A stretch of DNA of 9,355 nucleotides from an uncultured Clostridia bacterium (GCA_946535685.1 CAMNDR010000018.1:1-9355); one strand, 5' to 3'. Counted from the stretch's first letter, positions 1 to 6,011 are shown. The notes: generated from the sequence alone by a model not told the origin. Numbers and translations are program-made.

Positions 1-1034
1 CCCCCGCCGATGCGCTCACCATCCCGGAGATCGTCAACAAGGCGCTCCCGTCCGTGGTCGGCATCAGCTCCACCTTTGAAGTCGAGAGCAGCGGCATGGG
101 CAGCTACTGGGGCTTCAATTTCTACGGCGGCAACGGCTACGGCGGCACCCAGAAGCAGCAGTTCCCGGCGACCGGCACCGGCATCGTCATGAGCGAGGAC
201 GGCTATATCATCACGAATGCACACTGCATCTATGACAACGATTCCCAGTACAAGGCCGGCAAGGCTGTCTCCGTGAGCGTGGTCATGGGCGATGAGAACG
301 AGACGGAATATGAGGCACAGATCATCGGCTATGATCTGCAGACAGACCTCGCCGTCCTCAAGATCGACGCCACAGGCCTGACCCCGGCAGAATTCGGCAA
401 CAGCGATGACCTGCAGGTCGGCGAGCTGGTCGTTGCCATCGGCAATCCGCTCGGCTTCGAGCTGTTCGGCACGACCACCTGCGGCATCGTCTCCGCACTG
501 AACCGTGATGTGACGATCGACGACCGTGAGATGACCCTCATCCAGACCGATGCAGCCATCAATTCCGGCAACTCCGGCGGCCCGCTGCTCAACAGCTACG
601 GCCAGGTCATCGGCATCAACTCCGCCAAGATGTCCAGCAGCTACGGCTCCGCCAGCGTCGAAGGCCTGGGCTTTGCCATCCCGATCTCCAGCGCCAAGGA
701 CATCATCAATGACCTCATCAACAACGGCAGCGTGACCGGCCGGCCGCAGTTCGGCATCTCCGGCGCCGACATCACCGAGGCCGATTCCCAGCGCTTCAAC
801 CTCCCGCAGGGTGTCTATGTCTACAGCGTGACCGAAAATTCCGCCGCAGAGCAGGGCGGTCTGCGCCAGGGCGATGTCATCACCGCCATCGACGGCACCG
901 AGATCACCACGATGGAGGAGCTCAACAACATCAAGAACAAGCACAAGGCCGGCGAAACCGTCACCCTGGAGGTATTCCGCGGCGGCGAGACCTTCGAGAT
1001 CTCCGTGACGCTCCAGGCGGCTGTACAGGAGTGA
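1..1034 (+). CDS. htrA: HtrA/DegP-type trypsin-like serine protease with PDZ domain (5' end outside window)
   Basis: This is the C-terminal 343 codons of an HtrA-family protease (first full codon at position 3, stop TGA 1032-1034). Such enzymes are usually anchored by an N-terminal membrane segment and degrade or refold misfolded exported proteins; the anchor would lie upstream of the window. The catalytic triad is visible: His at 222-224 in TNAHC, Asp at 345-347 in TDLAVLKID, and Ser at 573-575 in GNSGGPL. Other family marks are the IPEIVNKALPSVVGI start of the protease domain and GLGFAIPI near 667. One PDZ domain follows (about 745-1025), with GVYVYSVTENSAAEQGGL and GDVITAIDGTEI. A Gly/Tyr/Phe-rich loop lies before the His (about 90-155). 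The only oddity is Cys after the catalytic His, where the family usually has Val. A terminator directly downstream separates it from the next genes. The family call is firm; the substrate is unknown. Confidence 0.95.
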   Translation, partial: PADALTIPEIVNKALPSVVGISSTFEVESSGMGSYWGFNFYGGNGYGGTQKQQFPATGTGIVMSEDGYIITNAHCIYDNDSQYKAGKAVSVSVVMGDENETEYEAQIIGYDLQTDLAVLKIDATGLTPAEFGNSDDLQVGELVVAIGNPLGFELFGTTTCGIVSALNRDVTIDDREMTLIQTDAAINSGNSGGPLLNSYGQVIGINSAKMSSSYGSASVEGLGFAIPISSAKDIINDLINNGSVTGRPQFGISGADITEADSQRFNLPQGVYVYSVTENSAAEQGGLRQGDVITAIDGTEITTMEELNNIKNKHKAGETVTLEVFRGGETFEISVTLQAAVQE

Positions 1035-1091
1035 ACCGGCATAAGGTAAGCAGTATTTACAAATGTTCATAGATTTCCTTTCTTGACCGGG

Positions 1092-1134
1092 AAAGCAGAC
1101 CATCGAAAACGTTTTCAGATGGTCTGCTTTTCTA
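1092..1134 (+). terminator. Intrinsic terminator after the HtrA-type protease gene
   Basis: A perfect 12-bp inverted repeat, aaagcagaccat (1092-1103) and atggtctgcttt (1119-1130), ends in a short T run. It lies 58 bp after the stop codon. The loop contains the palindrome gaaaacgttttc. A second inverted repeat, 1050-1060 with 1136-1146 (11 pairs, one of them G-U), encloses the hairpin. Confidence 0.85.
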
Positions 1135-1230
1135 TGTGAATACTGCCGAAAATGGTATATTGTTGTCATATCTGGAAGATTATTCCATAGACTTTGTGTA
1201 GAACAACCAAAAAGGCATAGAATGTTCATG

Positions 1231-1290
1231 CAATTTTTTTAAAGAAAAAAGAAATCGGGTGTTGACAATCTCAAAATAATATGCTAAAAT
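1231..1290 (+). promoter_or_regulatory. Strong sigma-A-type promoter with A/T-rich upstream tract
   Basis: The -35 box TTGACA (1262-1267) and -10 box TAAAAT (1285-1290) are separated by exactly 17 bp. A TGC immediately before the -10 gives an extended -10. The A/T-rich stretch 1231-1254 upstream could act as an UP element. Transcription should start near 1297. This is the obvious promoter for the dockerin gene and perhaps for the cohesin-like gene after it. Confidence 0.85.
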
Positions 1291-1296
1291 AGTCTT

Positions 1297-1456
1297 ATAA
1301 AACGCAGGAGCTAAATAGGCTTATTGCGTTTGGAAGGCAGCGGGAAATCCGGCGCATGTGCAGATAAGGCAGTTTGTGTGTCATGTGTACGGGTTGGAAC
1401 AACCCCGGCTGCGGAATCCAAAAGAAATCTGTAAAGAAGAGAGAGGTAATCGAACA
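1297..1456 (+). promoter_or_regulatory. Structured 5' leader of about 160 nt upstream of the dockerin protein
   Basis: The predicted transcript begins about 160 nt before the start codon. Complementary segments seen by eye are: aaacgca (1300-1306) with tgcgttt (1325-1331); TTTGGA (1329-1334) with TCCAAA (1417-1422); GCAGC (1337-1341) with GCTGC (1408-1412); and the hairpin GGGTTG-GAA-CAACCC (1391-1405). The first two share 1329-1331, so they compete, as in a switching RNA. It matches no riboswitch class I recognise. A long, stable leader without regulation is the alternative. The leader ends in the ribosome binding site AGAGAGG near 1440-1446, 10 nt before the ATG. Confidence 0.5.
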
Positions 1457-3658
1457 ATGAAGAAGTCATTCCTGAAAAGAGTGATGGCTGCTGCAGTTGC
1501 AGTTCCTGTTGCTCTGACACAGACCGCCATGTTTGCTTCCTTCGCTGCTGGTGAGGAGACCGGTTCTGATAACAAGACCATCGACAAGTCTACTTTCCTG
1601 GACATCCCGAGTGATGCAACGAAGATTTTCAGCGACGGCTACAAGGCGATCCAGACCGAGAACGCTTATGCGTTTGTTCAGGAGAACAACTGGAACGGCG
1701 ATCTGAGAGCTGCTCTGACCGCTATGTATGATGAGGAGGTCGTGCTGGATCCTGCCAAGCTCGCTGACAGCGTCAGCAGCACCGCATGGTTCTCCGAGTT
1801 CCTGAAGGACGCAGTACGTGCAAAGGGCACGACCGCAACTGCCAAGGTTATGGCTGACGATGTTGTCATCACGCTCAATGTTGACTATAACTACGGCCAG
1901 GATGCTGCAAACCGCATGGTTGCAGGCCTGGGCGATGCCTACAAGGCTGCTGTGGCCAACCTGAATTCCAAGGCACTGGTCAAGGGCACCATCACCATCA
2001 CCGCTGATGTTTCCGAGCTCGATAAGTTCAAGGAAGTCGTTTGCGAGTATGATGTTGATTTCGAGGGCATGAAGGACGGCAAGCTCACCGAGACCGTGAT
2101 CCCCTACATCCAGGGCATCTATGACACGGTTCAGGCTGAGGTGACCGCTGCTGTTGAGGCTGCTGGTCTGGATGCATCCGCACTCGATTCCGAGTGGACC
2201 CGCTGCCAGGGCAAGATCAACACCGCACAGAGAGCCATCAACAGAGCCGGCAATTCCTACTCCTCCGATTACACTGCAGTCGATGCTGAGGACCTGTGGG
2301 AAAAGGCAAGAGAAGATGCGATTGATAGAAGCGACAGATTCACCAGAATCCCGGAAACCATCGCTGACGGCAAGGACACCAATGCCTATGCTGCTGCTTC
2401 CGCAATGTTCGATCAGGTCGTTGAGAAGATCAACGAGAAGTGCGCTGCAAAGGGCAACGGCTACACCGTAGTCATGAGCCTGGACGATGTTGTGGACACT
2501 GTCAATGAGCTGACTGACATCAGCGTAACTGCTGAGGCTTACGATTACAATTATTTTGGCACCCTGTTCGGCTATCTGCCGGATGACGACTTCGATGCTG
2601 ATGCTTACACCACGTACTTCAATGAGGTGATCGGAGAGGAGAACGAAGCGCTTGCCAAGGAAGGCAAGAAGAAGGTTCTCATGAACATCAACAGCGTAAA
2701 GTGCGCTGAGATCGGTGCTGCTGAGCTCACCGATGCCCAGATGGCTGATGTAAGCCTGAACGTTTACAGAGTTGTATGGCCGAACTTCGAGATCGTTGAC
2801 ATCGAGGAGACCTCTGAGTCTTCCTCTGAGACCGACACCAACCCGACCGATACCGATGCAACCGGCAACACCGATGAGACCGGCAACACCGATGAGACCG
2901 GCAACACCGATGAGACCGGCAACACTGATGAGACCGGCGACACTGACATTGTTGTAACCCGCAGCGATGTCAAGCTCGAGGTTGAGGGCGGCTTCTACTT
3001 CTCTCATGATCCGAGAGCATTTGCTGACCTGGGTCTGATCAAGAACGCCACCATCACTGAGGATGGCGCTGAGAGAGCGATCACTGAGGACGAGATGAAG
3101 AACTTCTCCTTCAGCTTCCGCCGCAACTCCACGCTGACTGAGGCTGAGCCGTCCGGCGAGGCAGTTTCTCCGCAGAGCGCTTACGCTGACAAGAGCCTGA
3201 ACGCTACCGGCAGCTACTTCGCACAGACCATCTATGTATACTATGAGGGTCAGCTCGTCAAGGATGCTGAGGCTACGGTTTACATCGGTGTCAAGGGCGA
3301 CGTGAACAACGACGGCGTTGCAAACGCATCTGACGCAGCAAAGGTTCTGATCTACGCTGCAAAGGTCGGTGCCAACAAGCCGGCTTCCATCTACAGCGAT
3401 GACAATGCAGAGATGGAGCGGTTCGCATACTTCCTGGGTGATACCAACGGTGAGTCTGAGGATAACGGTAAGACCGCTTCCTATGATGCAACTGTTGAGT
3501 CTCCGCTGAATGCATCTGATGCAGCACAGATCCTGATCTACTCTGCAGCAGTGAATGCATCCTCTGACGGCAAGGCTGACTGGATCCCGAAGGCAATCAA
3601 GATGACTCCTTATCCGAAGTACTCTGAGGAGATCGCAAAGGCTGCAGGTCTCATCTGA
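1457..3658 (+). CDS. Secreted protein with C-terminal X-module and dockerin (CttA-like layout)
   Basis: A 733-residue exported protein. The ATG at 1457 is preferred over an in-frame ATG at 1358 because it follows an AGAGAGG site and begins a signal peptide (MKKSFLKRV, then an Ala/Val core, cleavage near residue 30). Residues 35-455 match no domain I recognise; they may hold two related modules. Residues 469-497 are a TGNTDE repeat linker. Residues 503-613 look like the ruminococcal X-module, with GGFYF at 511-515 and VYIGVKGD at 608-615. The dockerin has a canonical first calcium loop, GDVNNDG to SD (614-626); the second loop starts GDTN at 661 and closes at SD 687-688, with about 15 extra residues. 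Dockerins bind cohesins. In R. flavefaciens CttA, an X-dockerin pair binds the ScaE cohesin and the N-terminus binds cellulose. The cohesin-like gene downstream fits that model. The dockerin call is firm; CttA-like function is inferred. Confidence 0.92.
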   Translation: MKKSFLKRVMAAAVAVPVALTQTAMFASFAAGEETGSDNKTIDKSTFLDIPSDATKIFSDGYKAIQTENAYAFVQENNWNGDLRAALTAMYDEEVVLDPAKLADSVSSTAWFSEFLKDAVRAKGTTATAKVMADDVVITLNVDYNYGQDAANRMVAGLGDAYKAAVANLNSKALVKGTITITADVSELDKFKEVVCEYDVDFEGMKDGKLTETVIPYIQGIYDTVQAEVTAAVEAAGLDASALDSEWTRCQGKINTAQRAINRAGNSYSSDYTAVDAEDLWEKAREDAIDRSDRFTRIPETIADGKDTNAYAAASAMFDQVVEKINEKCAAKGNGYTVVMSLDDVVDTVNELTDISVTAEAYDYNYFGTLFGYLPDDDFDADAYTTYFNEVIGEENEALAKEGKKKVLMNINSVKCAEIGAAELTDAQMADVSLNVYRVVWPNFEIVDIEETSESSSETDTNPTDTDATGNTDETGNTDETGNTDETGNTDETGDTDIVVTRSDVKLEVEGGFYFSHDPRAFADLGLIKNATITEDGAERAITEDEMKNFSFSFRRNSTLTEAEPSGEAVSPQSAYADKSLNATGSYFAQTIYVYYEGQLVKDAEATVYIGVKGDVNNDGVANASDAAKVLIYAAKVGANKPASIYSDDNAEMERFAYFLGDTNGESEDNGKTASYDATVESPLNASDAAQILIYSAAVNASSDGKADWIPKAIKMTPYPKYSEEIAKAAGLI
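2861..2947 (+). repeat. 18-bp tandem repeat encoding a (TGNTDE)n linker
   Basis: Four consecutive 18-bp units (2861-2878, 2879-2896, 2897-2914, 2915-2932) plus a partial fifth (to 2947) encode Thr-Gly-Asn-Thr-Asp-Glu. The first three are identical and the fourth differs by one silent base. They form an acidic flexible linker between the N-terminal modules and the X-dockerin. Near-identity suggests recent expansion, so copy number may vary between strains without breaking the frame. Confidence 0.95.
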
Positions 3659-3686
3659 GGCACACAGCAAATCTGAAGGCATGTTG

Positions 3687-3713
3687 ACCGCCGCATCCGT
3701 GCGGTGCGGCGGT
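3687..3713 (+). other. Hairpin between the dockerin and cohesin-like genes
   Basis: A perfect 9-bp stem, accgccgca (3687-3695) with tgcggcggt (3705-3713), encloses a 9-nt loop. No T run follows, so it is unlikely to be a full intrinsic terminator. It may protect the upstream message or mark a processing site that gives the two genes different expression. The 101-bp gap holds no clear promoter, so I infer partial co-transcription. Confidence 0.6.
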
Positions 3714-3759
3714 AGCATATAAACTATCATTTAATTTATTTGAAAGGAAATGAACGAAA

Positions 3760-4680
3760 ATGAAGAAGATCAATTTCAAGAAGGTTCTTGCTTCTGTAGC
3801 TGCTCTGTCCGTAGTAGCTTGCATGGCTGCTATCCCGGCTTCCGCTGCTGACGGCAACTTCAATGTTACCATCGACCAGAAGACCATCACCCTGGACGAG
3901 GCTAAGAGCCCTGTTCCGATCTATGTAAGAAATGAAGCACAGGCTAAGGGTGTTACCGACTATGAGTTCGGTCTGGATGTTGACAGCCGCTGCACCTACA
4001 AGTTCATCAACGATTCTGATGAGGCTGAGGCTGCTGCTGGTACCAGCCTGTCCCGCTCTGTAACCATGGAGCCGGGCGCTGGCAACTTCATGTGGATTAC
4101 CGATGCATCTGCAACTGCTAAGACCAATGCTATGAGACTTGCTCTGGTAATGGTTACCATCAACGATCCGAAGGCTGGCGAGACCTATGACATCAAGTTC
4201 AGCAAGACCAACGGTTCCGGCAAGGACGCTGCATTCGCTAAGAATCAGCTCGACAGCCTGGTCTTCGACATCTCTGGCGTTGATGGCTGGATCAAGATCG
4301 AGGGCGAGGAGTCCTCTGTGCCGGAGTCCTCTTCTGAGGCTTCTTCCGAGCCGGAGTCCTCTTCTGAGGCTTCTTCCGAGGCTGCTTCTTCTGAGGCTGC
4401 TTCCTCCGAGGCTACTTCTTCTGAGGCTGCTTCCTCTTCTGAGGCTGCTTCCTCTTCTCAGGCTGCATCCTCTTCTCAGGCTGCATCCTCTTCTCAGGCT
4501 GCATCCTCTCAGGCTGCATCCTCTTCTAAGGCTTCTACCTCCAGCACCGCTGGCACCAATGGTTCTTCCTCTGGTTCCCCGGCAACCGGTTCTTCTGACG
4601 TTCTGCCGATCGCAGGCGCAGCAGCAGCCGTTGCAGTACTTGGCGGCGTAGCACTGGTAGCTAAGAAGAAGAACGACTAA
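3760..4680 (+). CDS. Cell-surface protein with one cohesin-like module and sortase-type tail (ScaE-like anchor)
   Basis: A 306-residue surface protein; ribosome binding site AAAGGA at 3743-3748. The signal peptide (MKKINFKKVL, hydrophobic core) is probably cut after Ala29 (PASA/AD). Residues 31-182 form a beta-rich module of cohesin type: TITLDEAKSPVPIYV, then TDYEFGLDVD, NAMRLALVMVTI, DPKAGETYDIKFS, ending GVDGWIKIEG. This strand order recalls short ruminococcal cohesins, but cohesins diverge strongly and this is a motif-level call. Residues 186-270 are a Ser/Ala/Glu/Gln-rich spacer of the wall-spanning kind. The tail is SPATG (273-277), a hydrophobic segment and KKKND, a noncanonical sortase signal. 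Expected role: a wall-attached anchor presenting one cohesin, for which the dockerin protein just upstream is the natural partner candidate. Codons are strongly biased, suggesting high expression. The alternative is a surface adhesin with an unrelated jelly-roll domain. Confidence 0.9.
   Translation: MKKINFKKVLASVAALSVVACMAAIPASAADGNFNVTIDQKTITLDEAKSPVPIYVRNEAQAKGVTDYEFGLDVDSRCTYKFINDSDEAEAAAGTSLSRSVTMEPGAGNFMWITDASATAKTNAMRLALVMVTINDPKAGETYDIKFSKTNGSGKDAAFAKNQLDSLVFDISGVDGWIKIEGEESSVPESSSEASSEPESSSEASSEAASSEAASSEATSSEAASSSEAASSSQAASSSQAASSSQAASSQAASSSKASTSSTAGTNGSSSGSPATGSSDVLPIAGAAAAVAVLGGVALVAKKKND
4321..4530 (+). repeat. Tandem repeats encoding a Ser/Ala/Glu/Gln-rich spacer
   Basis: A perfect 30-bp tandem duplication (4321-4350 and 4351-4380) is followed by degenerate 15- and 18-bp units. 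Near 4459-4527 the unit caggctgcatcctcttct occurs three times, plus one shortened 15-bp copy (4495-4509). It encodes a low-complexity spacer likely to cross the cell wall. All units are multiples of three, so slippage would change length but not frame. Confidence 0.93.
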
Positions 4681-4721
4681 TCTCGTTTGACCTTCTTTAC
4701 TTACAACCTTACGCAAAGAGT

Positions 4722-4749
4722 CCCTCCCTGTTTTCAGGGAGGGCTTTTT
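4722..4749 (+). terminator. Strong intrinsic terminator after the cohesin-like gene
   Basis: Perfect stem CCCTCCCTG (4722-4730) with CAGGGAGGG (4735-4743), TTTT loop, then CTTTTT. It ends the dockerin/cohesin transcription unit and separates it from the convergent hydrolase gene. Confidence 0.93.
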
Positions 4750-4768
4750 GCAGCATGAGGGTAAACAT

Positions 4769-4797
4769 GATCCCCGCAGCAGAGCGCTGTGGGGATC
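4769..4797 (-). terminator. Hairpin just after the hydrolase stop, possible minus-strand terminator
   Basis: An 11-bp stem, gatccccgcag (4769-4779) with ctgtggggatc (4787-4797), one of the pairs G-U, lies 6 bp beyond the hydrolase stop codon. On the minus strand it is followed only by atgttta, so it is a weak terminator; the stronger hairpin at 4722-4743 may assist. Confidence 0.5.
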
Positions 4798-4803
4798 GTT
4801 TGG

Positions 4804-5646
4804 TTATCGCAGAGAATGGAAATAGGCGCATTCTTCGTCATTGATCCGCTTTGCGTCCTCCGTCCGGATGTTGCAGTGGAACACATGGCCGAGCGGATGC
4901 GCCGCATCGCCGCAGAACCGGTATTCATACGGCACGCCGAGAGATTTCAGCCGCGGCAGGAGCTTTTCCGGCTCATGCTGCAGGAAATCCTCATTCGAGG
5001 TCATCACAAAGCAGGGCGGGAACTGCGGTGTCAGATGCTGCATCACGTCGATTTCATCGAGCGCACCGTCCGGCAGGAAATCCGCATAGCTCTCCAGCGG
5101 CATTTCCCTGGAATAGAGCCCGTGGTTGAGCGCCAGAGCCCGGAGACGAAGCCCGGCAGGCGGCTGAAATGCAAAATGTGACGCATAATCGGGATTTGTC
5201 AGGATGCACGCATAGAGCGCCATCCCGTTAGCCCCGGCAGAATCCCCGATCCCGAAGACCGCCCCGGTATCGAAGCCATATTCCTCCGCATGCGCTAAAA
5301 CCCACGCAAACACGAGGTTTGTGTCCTCCAGCGGCGCCGGGAAGCGAAACTCCGGTGCGAGCCGATAGGTATAATTCACGACAGCAAACCCATGCAGCGC
5401 CAGCTCCATGCAATAGTACTGGTAGCGCTCCTTGTTGCCGTAGACCCACGCACCGCCGTGGAAACTCACGATCACCGGGAGCTTTCCCGCCGCATCCGCC
5501 GGCCGGTAGACATCGAGCACCTGCCAGTGCGGATCGCCGCCGTAGCGGATGTCGTCAAACCGCCGGATCCCTGCGGGCGTGGTCAGCCCGGCATCCCGGA
5601 TATCATCATAGTGCTGGAACAGCGCCCGTGTCTCGAGACTTGTCAT
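4804..5646 (-). CDS. Alpha/beta hydrolase, HSL/esterase type
   Basis: A 280-residue cytoplasmic hydrolase with no signal peptide. The ATG at 5646 is chosen because AAGGAG (5658-5653) lies 6 nt upstream and a promoter overlaps the region before it. A longer reading from 5733 would place that promoter inside the gene. Motifs fit the hormone-sensitive-lipase group: oxyanion-hole HGG at 63-65 (SFHGGAWVYG), YRLAPE at 94-99, and nucleophile elbow GDSAG with Ser136. The likely acid is Asp220 (MTSNEDF) and the likely base His254 (PLGHVFH). Such enzymes cleave short-chain esters; some deacetylate plant polysaccharide fragments or act on xenobiotics. Cytoplasmic location argues against action on intact cell wall, though imported acetylated oligosaccharides are possible. 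It is a single-gene unit convergent with the cohesin gene. The fold is firm; the substrate is unknown. Confidence 0.93.
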   Translation of the reverse strand: MTSLETRALFQHYDDIRDAGLTTPAGIRRFDDIRYGGDPHWQVLDVYRPADAAGKLPVIVSFHGGAWVYGNKERYQYYCMELALHGFAVVNYTYRLAPEFRFPAPLEDTNLVFAWVLAHAEEYGFDTGAVFGIGDSAGANGMALYACILTNPDYASHFAFQPPAGLRLRALALNHGLYSREMPLESYADFLPDGALDEIDVMQHLTPQFPPCFVMTSNEDFLQHEPEKLLPRLKSLGVPYEYRFCGDAAHPLGHVFHCNIRTEDAKRINDEECAYFHSLR

Positions 5647-5691
5647 GCCTTGCTCCTTCCGCAGATGCTTCTGCTGTGATACTCTGTATCC

Positions 5692-5720
5692 ATTATAGCA
5701 TATCCTGCCTGAAATTGCAA
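5692..5720 (-). promoter_or_regulatory. Promoter of the alpha/beta hydrolase gene
   Basis: On the minus strand, -35 TTGCAA (5720-5715) and -10 TATAAT (5697-5692) are spaced 17 bp, with TGC before the -10. Transcription should start about 40 nt upstream of the ATG at 5646, which supports that start codon. Confidence 0.85.
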
Positions 5721-5798
5721 GTTCTTCCGCCATGTTGCCAAATTTCGTCTATCTGCACAATCTGGCTGACTATAAGTTTAGCAATATGCCTGGTTTTC

Positions 5799-5888
5799 GG
5801 TCGGCTATCGCCGACTTAGGAGGGGCTGCTCGCCCCTCCTAAACCTCCCTCGGCAGGACCATGCGGCCCTGCACCCGCAGTTTTTTTT
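5799..5888. repeat. Intergenic inverted-repeat element, first family copy
   Basis: Three consecutive inverted repeats: GTCGGC-tatc-GCCGAC (5800-5815); an 11-bp stem ttaggaggggc (5816-5826) with gcccctcctaa (5832-5842) and a 5-nt loop; and a weaker hairpin around 5853-5879, alternatively tgcgg (5862-5866) with ccgca (5875-5879), followed by T8 at 5881-5888. The GTCGGC..GCCGACTTAGG core recurs at 9287-9308, indicating a dispersed non-coding repeat. Read on the plus strand, the end resembles a terminator, but no plus-strand gene precedes it. Confidence 0.75.
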
Positions 5889-5926
5889 CGTGCTGCCAAA
5901 ACTTAATAATGATCGTTTTTTTGCTC

Positions 5927-5952
5927 AAGCTTTTTTTTCGTAAAAAAAGCTT
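5927..5952. repeat. A/T-rich perfect hairpin
   Basis: AAGCTTTTTTT (5927-5937) pairs perfectly with AAAAAAAGCTT (5942-5952) around a TCGT loop. It directly abuts the three-way-junction element, and on the minus strand it supplies the T7 run after it. Confidence 0.85.
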
Positions 5953-6010
5953 GCAGGGTTCCAAGGGGCAGAGCCCCTTGGTCGTCGTCCGCAGACGACG
6001 AAACCCTGCA
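5942..6010 (-). terminator. Three-way-junction inverted repeat acting as terminator of the chaperone operon
   Basis: Three perfect stems tile 5952-6010 with no unpaired junction base: outer tgcagggtt (5952-5960) with aaccctgca (6002-6010); arm 1 ccaaggggc (5961-5969) with gccccttgg (5973-5981), loop aga; arm 2 tcgtcgtc (5982-5989) with gacgacga (5994-6001), loop cgca. It begins one base after the stop of the coiled-coil gene. On the minus strand the structure is followed by AGC and T7 (5948-5942), so it probably terminates that operon. Its regularity also suggests a mobile or repeated structured element. Confidence 0.75.
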
Positions 6011-6011
6011 G

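Noticed and set aside
1163..1191. Possible promoter TTGTCA with CATAGA
   Set aside because: The -10 is poor, and a far better promoter lies at 1262-1290.
1358..1456. Upstream in-frame ATG that would lengthen the dockerin protein by 33 residues
   Set aside because: It would place a charged, Cys-containing stretch before a clear signal peptide, lies in the structured leader and has no good ribosome binding site.
1297..1456. Known riboswitch (cobalamin or c-di-GMP type) in the leader
   Set aside because: Short GGGAAATCC-like strings occur, but the conserved core motifs of these classes are not present in order.
1466..3730. A 754-codon open frame on the minus strand opposite the dockerin gene
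   Set aside because: It mirrors the codon bias of the real plus-strand gene, has no ribosome binding site or promoter, and its translation is a low-complexity shadow of the plus-strand repeats.
3760..3850. Lipoprotein signal (VVAC) in the cohesin-like protein
   Set aside because: The Cys sits within the hydrophobic core, followed by a good signal peptidase I site (PASA/AD), and the protein has a C-terminal sorting signal.
3736..4716. A 326-codon minus-strand open frame opposite the cohesin-like gene, with Arg/Gly/Ser-Leu repeats
   Set aside because: The repeats are the reverse reading of the Ser/Ala-rich spacer, while the plus-strand gene has a signal peptide, ribosome binding site and terminator.
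5647..5733. Upstream in-frame start for the alpha/beta hydrolase
   Set aside because: The promoter TTGCAA/TATAAT lies inside this stretch, and AAGGAG sits 6 nt before the ATG at 5646.
5799..6010. CRISPR array or insertion-sequence ends
   Set aside because: The repeats are inverted and unequal, with no regular spacers, and no transposase reading frame is nearby.
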